Shown piece after piece: positions 34,130-38,229 of a DNA stretch of 38,229 bases (positions are counted from its first letter, which is position 1; each line of letters starts with the position of its first letter). The DNA is from SbD1 sp049300095 (GTDB lineage: Bacteria > Desulfobacterota > Syntrophobacteria > Syntrophobacterales > Syntrophobacteraceae): assembly GCA_049300095.1 (NCBI GenBank), contig JBAQYM010000210.1:1-38229 (forward strand), in the 5' to 3' direction. The notes below the pieces were generated by a model, which was given only the letters and a program-made list of their open reading frames with translations, was not told where the DNA came from and did no database searches. The translations under genes were made by a program, and so were the position numbers.

Positions 34130-34936
34130 CTAATGCTCCCCGATTCGGTCGACCCGCGCGGGCTGGAAGGTTGCGGAGCGCAGTCTCTCAAGGATCTTTA
34201 TACCTGTCCACATGCCGGGATAAAGCGCTCGCTCGAATTTGGAGTACTTGCCGTTTCGCAGAACGGACCGTTCTCTATTAAACGCTTCAAGATTGCTGCT
34301 GGCCCCCCGAACATCCCAGTCGCAAACGGTCATTTGACAATGGCGGCTTGCCAGTCCGGCCTCAAGAAAACGAAACAGCCAGTCTTTGTCGCAAAGCAGC
34401 CTGTAGGCCGTATTGAAGACCCCGATCTTTTCGAAGGCCGACCTCTTGACCAGCATCGACTGGTGACAGACCATGCCGCCAAATAAAAAAAAACGGCTGA
34501 TCCTTTCGGGCACGCGCGCGACCCACCAGGGCCTTGCAGGGTCGCGCATGAGGGTGTCACCGTAGATCATCCAGGGGTCGCCGACCAGGTTTTCAGGCCT
34601 GAGCATCCCCGAAAGCGTTTGATTGGAATGAAACCTGTCGCCGATGTTCATAAAGACGACCCACTCGCCCCCGGCATGGGCAAGGCCTTTGTTCATTGCA
34701 TCGTAGATGCCGGAGTCGCGTTCCGACACGAAAAACGAAAACTTCTCGGAATAAGAGTTCAAACAATTCATCGTTAGTTCATCAGATCCGCCGTCGATCA
34801 ATATGATTTCCCTGGACACATTCCTCTGGTTCAATACACTATCGATGGTGTAGCGGATTTGATCCGGGACTCCGTTGAAGCAGACGGTTATAATGCTGAC
34901 AGAACATTCGTTTGTCGGCGATAAAGACTCATGCAT
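34130..34936 (-). CDS. GT2 glycosyltransferase (WcaE/AmsE-like)
   Basis: This 268-residue protein carries VSIITVCFNG, IILIDGGSDE, FVSERDSGIYDAMNKGLAHAGGEWVVFMN and KDWLFRFLEAG. The ERDSGIYDAMNKG block and the NIGD motif are characteristic of colanic-acid WcaE-like enzymes adding a sugar in exopolysaccharide repeats. The protein has no membrane segments. The ATG at 34936 is 99 nt after the Wzy-like gene. Confidence 0.88.
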   Translation of the reverse strand: MHESLSPTNECSVSIITVCFNGVPDQIRYTIDSVLNQRNVSREIILIDGGSDELTMNCLNSYSEKFSFFVSERDSGIYDAMNKGLAHAGGEWVVFMNIGDRFHSNQTLSGMLRPENLVGDPWMIYGDTLMRDPARPWWVARVPERISRFFLFGGMVCHQSMLVKRSAFEKIGVFNTAYRLLCDKDWLFRFLEAGLASRHCQMTVCDWDVRGASSNLEAFNRERSVLRNGKYSKFERALYPGMWTGIKILERLRSATFQPARVDRIGEH

Positions 34937-35035
34937 ACTAAAGGCCTCACAATTCCACAGTCTGCTACTCTAAACATTTCAGTGGTAAAGCGTACCTCTT
35001 TAGTGATTAGAGACAGTGGTTCATACATCTTCCAG

Positions 35036-36421
35036 CTAGCGATTAGCGGCCTGCTCGCGGCGCATTCGCGGGACCCTGAATGATAGGGCGATACCAAGCG
35101 CAAACCAAACGCAATAGAAGTAATAGGCATTGAGAACAGGTCCGTGTTTGATGAAGTCAACAAAGTAAAAAAGCAAAAAACAAAAGGCCGCCGGGGCGTA
35201 TGGCTCGTATGGGGCCGCTTTCCAGGCATTGATCATGGCAAATGCGAATAAAGCCATAAAAATCAGCGATAAAGCGATACCGCCCTTTAAAACCAAGTGC
35301 AGAGGACCGAAATGGACCATGCGCCAAAACAGTCCGCTTGCAATACTCCAACTAGGATACCACCCGCCACCCCAACCATGACCAAATAACCATGTGAACC
35401 CTGAAGAGCGTGAGACGAACTCCTCGGCCTCGGCGCCTCTGACATCGGTTATTTCTGTCTCGAAACTTGATTCCAGTCCTCTGGTCAAACTGGTCTCGTA
35501 TTGACCTCCAAGGAGGCGGTCAATTGTCCCGCTCCTGCCTATCTCCAAGTTTTCTCTGACAAAGGAGCTTTGTATCGCGACAATAAAGGTCAGCGGCGCT
35601 ATTACCAAAACCGACAGTACCACCAGTAGGATGGACCTGGTGTTTATTCTCTTCGCTTTTCTTTGCACCAGACACAGCGCGATTGGAAAAATGACAAAGG
35701 CGTTGAGGCTTCCCCCGCGGCTCTGATATGAAATTAAGACAAAAAAATACAGAAGCAATCCGGCAATTGCGAATAACTTTTGACGCAGGTTGTAGACGTG
35801 CAAGCCGGCACATGCCATAATAGCAATGCTGGAGAGGTTCATGGCAAAAAAATGTGGTGAATCAACGTTCAGGCGTCCGTATTCTATGGGTAAACGCATC
35901 ACGATGGAAAAACCGACCAGGCCGGCAAGCAAAGATTGAACAGGAAGAGCATTGATGAATAAGTATTGGAGATTCTTTGATGTGGCCACCGGGAAAATGG
36001 TGACAAGCGCCATCATCGGCAGAAACTCAAGAATCATCATGCGTATATTCTCAACTCCTCCTTCGTTGCATACGACACCGTTCACCAGCTCCAACACGAT
36101 CAAGATCATCAGGAAACATGAATATCCTATCCCCGCCGGCGTCTCAATTAATTTCCTCATCACCGTAAAATAATGTTTGGCACTCAAGTAGATCATCACG
36201 CAAAGACATAAGAGTGTCGAGTAATTTAGAATCTGGTAGGACGTTCCAGGAGCGTCGCCAATTGCCGGCGGCATTATTATGCCGCAACCCAGAAATCCAA
36301 GAAACAGGCACCAGTAGGCGCAGTAGAGTCTCCTTGTTAATTTGTCCACTCGCTTCAGTTTGCTTTTCGTGGAAGTCGAACACAATGCCGGTCCGGAAGC
36401 CGTGACGGCTATATTTTGCAT
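35036..36421 (-). CDS. Wzy-like polysaccharide polymerase (membrane protein)
   Basis: This 461-residue protein has about 11 hydrophobic segments. A long periplasmic loop (residues about 280-350) contains polar and Arg/Glu-rich sequence (RENLEIGRSGTIDRLLGGQ, RGLESSFETE) and GHGWGGGWYPSWS, as in O-antigen polymerases. It lacks close similarity to the ligase-like protein at 24142. The start (ATG) is 6 nt after the GT4 stop, so the two are coupled. As in other Wzy proteins, primary-sequence signatures are poor; the call is based on topology and context. Confidence 0.7.
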   Translation of the reverse strand: MQNIAVTASGPALCSTSTKSKLKRVDKLTRRLYCAYWCLFLGFLGCGIIMPPAIGDAPGTSYQILNYSTLLCLCVMIYLSAKHYFTVMRKLIETPAGIGYSCFLMILIVLELVNGVVCNEGGVENIRMMILEFLPMMALVTIFPVATSKNLQYLFINALPVQSLLAGLVGFSIVMRLPIEYGRLNVDSPHFFAMNLSSIAIMACAGLHVYNLRQKLFAIAGLLLYFFVLISYQSRGGSLNAFVIFPIALCLVQRKAKRINTRSILLVVLSVLVIAPLTFIVAIQSSFVRENLEIGRSGTIDRLLGGQYETSLTRGLESSFETEITDVRGAEAEEFVSRSSGFTWLFGHGWGGGWYPSWSIASGLFWRMVHFGPLHLVLKGGIALSLIFMALFAFAMINAWKAAPYEPYAPAAFCFLLFYFVDFIKHGPVLNAYYFYCVWFALGIALSFRVPRMRREQAANR

Positions 36422-36427
36422 AACCTG

Positions 36428-37648
36428 TTACATCCCATCGGTTTGGTTATAGATGGCGATGATCTTTTCGAGATACCGGTCCGCCCCGTACATTCGAGAG
36501 GCCGTTTCTCTCGCCGCCGCTCCAATCCGGACGGAACCTTCCCGGTCATTTAGAAGCCGCAGTATGCCGCTTGCGAGATCTTCGGGATCTCCGGGCCGGC
36601 ATAATATGCCTGTTCTACCCGGCTCGATCAATTCCCGGACCCCTCCGATATCCGAACCGATTACAGGCTTTCCAAAAGCTGAGGCTTCGATGACCGGACG
36701 CGCAAAATGTGGCAACACCGAAGGGAAGACCAAGACATCGCATGCCGCGAAATACGGCATTACATCCTTTGCGAAAGGCAAAAGCCTGACGGAATGCTCC
36801 AGGCCGTTCTCCCTGATAAAACGCAAAACCCGCTGGGCCCCCGTGCCCATGTTGAAATAAGGCAATATCCTCTGGACCGTCCGTTTCAAACCCCGCTCGG
36901 CCAACCTGATCTCGGAGCCCGGCATCAAAAACAGCGCGTCCGCTCGCTTCTCCACAACCTCCAGCGCGGCTTCGAGCAAGACATGAAAACCCTTTATCAT
37001 CACCACGCCGCCAAGATACAGGACTACCGGAGAGACCGGGCCGAGGCCGAGCAGTTTTCGAGCCTCATTGCGGGTCGGCGCTTCGTCGATTTTCGAAAAA
37101 TCCACGGAATTCGGCAATATTGTGCCGTGGGTGGATTTTGTCCACTGCCTCCGGTCGTATTCGGACAGAAAGATGACCTGGGGAGAGTTTAACAGATGCC
37201 GTCGAATAAAGCTGGTTCGGGCCCCCTGGAACGGCGGGCACTCCCGGACATGCCAGACGAACGGGACGCCTTCTTTTCTGAGTGCTATGGCTGACGGACA
37301 GAGTACAACGGAATTGAGATGCACCAGGTCGGGATTTACCCTTTGCACCAACCGGATTGTGGCCTCCTGGCCGGATCGCCAGCGATAGAGGGTATTCATG
37401 AACTGCCGAATGCTGGCGACCGATCTTAAATGCGCCCATCCACCGGTGGTGTGTGCAAAGATGCCGATCCGCGGCGCGTCATGGACTGGAAAACCTTCGT
37501 CTGCATACAACCCTCTAACGTCCGCGGCGGGGTGAACCAGTGCGACTTCGGGCCGGTAGCCCCGCCGCGCAAGGCCCCTCATCAGTAAGAGAAGACTGTA
37601 GGTCGATCCGCCAAGAGCGCCGGCGTGCTGGATGAAAAGGATCTTCAT
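36428..37648 (-). CDS. GT4 glycosyltransferase
   Basis: The 406-residue protein is a GT-B-fold retaining enzyme. The N-terminal domain opens KILFIQHAGALGGSTYSLL, with the GG loop near residue 12, and HLNSVV and WHVRECPP follow. The C-terminal domain has VVLYLGGVVMIKGFHVLLEA and the nucleotide-sugar-binding E-x7-E motif in RPVIEASAFGKPVIGSDIGG, then GILCRPGDPEDLA. The ATG at 37648 has no strong ribosome site. It is the first clear gene of the minus-strand operon inside the window. Confidence 0.9.
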   Translation of the reverse strand: MKILFIQHAGALGGSTYSLLLLMRGLARRGYRPEVALVHPAADVRGLYADEGFPVHDAPRIGIFAHTTGGWAHLRSVASIRQFMNTLYRWRSGQEATIRLVQRVNPDLVHLNSVVLCPSAIALRKEGVPFVWHVRECPPFQGARTSFIRRHLLNSPQVIFLSEYDRRQWTKSTHGTILPNSVDFSKIDEAPTRNEARKLLGLGPVSPVVLYLGGVVMIKGFHVLLEAALEVVEKRADALFLMPGSEIRLAERGLKRTVQRILPYFNMGTGAQRVLRFIRENGLEHSVRLLPFAKDVMPYFAACDVLVFPSVLPHFARPVIEASAFGKPVIGSDIGGVRELIEPGRTGILCRPGDPEDLASGILRLLNDREGSVRIGAAARETASRMYGADRYLEKIIAIYNQTDGM

Positions 37649-37736
37649 GGTGATTCATTTTACTGAGGTCTGGTTTGCTTCGAACAGAGCGAAAAACTCC
37701 CCGTGCATTGAAGACCACAAGGAATAACATCGTCGG

Positions 37737-38159
37737 CTAACTGCGGCACGAGTACATTGACAGATGTTTACTTTTTGCACTAGACCGAGATTCTATAAGC
37801 CTATAGGTTAGATCTGCCGCACAAAGCACGATAAGCAGTTGCAGTATTCTCAAATAAGATTGATAAATTACCAGTGGAGTTGTAAGATAAAGTAGAGGCA
37901 TCTGAATAGCATACAATGAATAACTCCTCTCGCCGAACATCCCTGTTATTCTGGAGCATATAGATGAAGTTTTTGTTGAATAATCCTCAATCGGCAGCAG
38001 CAAAACCAGCAGAAGCGCACACCATAATGAGAAAAGAAGGCTCTTAAAATAGTGGTCCCCTCTAAAATTGACCAAATTACATAGGAGTATGTAGGCGACG
38101 AAGCTAAGGACCTGTCCAAAAATAAGTTGAACAAGTTGTGAATATCTCCGATAATATCC
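37737..38159 (-). pseudogene. C-terminal remnant of an acyltransferase-3 family protein
   Basis: The open frame codes for several hydrophobic segments and the terminal block FGERSYSLYAIQMPLL...AADLTYRLIESR, which matches the end of OafA-type acyltransferases (LGxxSYSLYLWHxPLL ... YRxIE). On the minus strand the frame is closed by a TGA at 38160-38162, with no ATG start; the same frame is open again from 38163 to the window edge, so a single in-frame stop interrupts it. A shift into another frame (residues QYLIFPSYYFYY) is an alternative. It could add acetyl groups to the polymer if intact upstream; in the form visible it looks truncated. The true extent lies beyond the window. Confidence 0.45.
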
Positions 38160-38229
38160 TCATGCGAAATGAGGACGTAATAAAAATAGTACGAAGGAAA
38201 TATCAGATATTGGCCCCGGTGCTGGATGA

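Overview
The window reads as chromosomal DNA of a moderately GC-rich Gram-negative bacterium. The evidence is an outer-membrane Wza-type lipoprotein, a proteobacterial fused Wzz/BY-kinase and a HolC clamp-loader subunit. A PyrR protein with its own RNA attenuator, a CpsB-type PHP phosphatase and many dispersed palindromic repeats make a Desulfobacterota (former Deltaproteobacteria, Syntrophobacter-like) host my best guess; that placement is inference, not a database result.

Positions 1-13 kb hold housekeeping genes separated by repeat-rich gaps. On the minus strand are dnaE, an Mth938-like gene and holC. On the plus strand are a secreted Asp-box (BNR) repeat protein, a small 68-residue protein, glmS with a strong terminator, pyrR behind a PyrR-type attenuator, a tRNA-Gly(UCC) and a small secreted protein. 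An L,D-transpeptidase lies on the minus strand between glmS and pyrR. Nearly every intergenic gap carries an inverted or tandem repeat; the one at 57-448 has perfect 21-bp terminal inverted repeats.

Positions 13.4-38.2 kb form one large exopolysaccharide/capsule locus. The left part encodes a FecR-domain secreted protein, a parallel beta-helix protein, a nucleotide-sugar dehydrogenase and the Wza-like export lipoprotein (all minus). Divergent from them on the plus strand are the Wzz/BY-kinase and a TPR protein. The minus strand then resumes with the PHP tyrosine phosphatase, an O-antigen ligase/polymerase-like protein, a zinc-ribbon membrane protein, a WecA/MraY-type phosphosugar transferase with an extra C-terminal domain, a PglC/WcaJ-type sugar transferase, a CapD-like nucleotide-sugar dehydratase, three GT2 and one GT4 glycosyltransferases, a B12-binding radical SAM enzyme, a second Wzy-like polymerase and a broken acyltransferase.

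Together they suggest a Wzy-dependent polymer: initiation on undecaprenyl phosphate by one of two initiating enzymes, sugar modification by the dehydrogenase and dehydratase, assembly by four glycosyltransferases, polymerisation by one of two Wzy-like proteins, length control and export by BY-kinase and Wza, and dephosphorylation by the PHP phosphatase. No Wzx flippase is visible, so it probably lies to the right of the window. The least conventional parts are the radical SAM gene coupled to a glycosyltransferase, the C-terminal extension of the WecA homologue, the Asn-for-Asp change in the sugar transferase dyad, and the matching Pro-Tyr C-termini of the adjacent FecR and beta-helix proteins.
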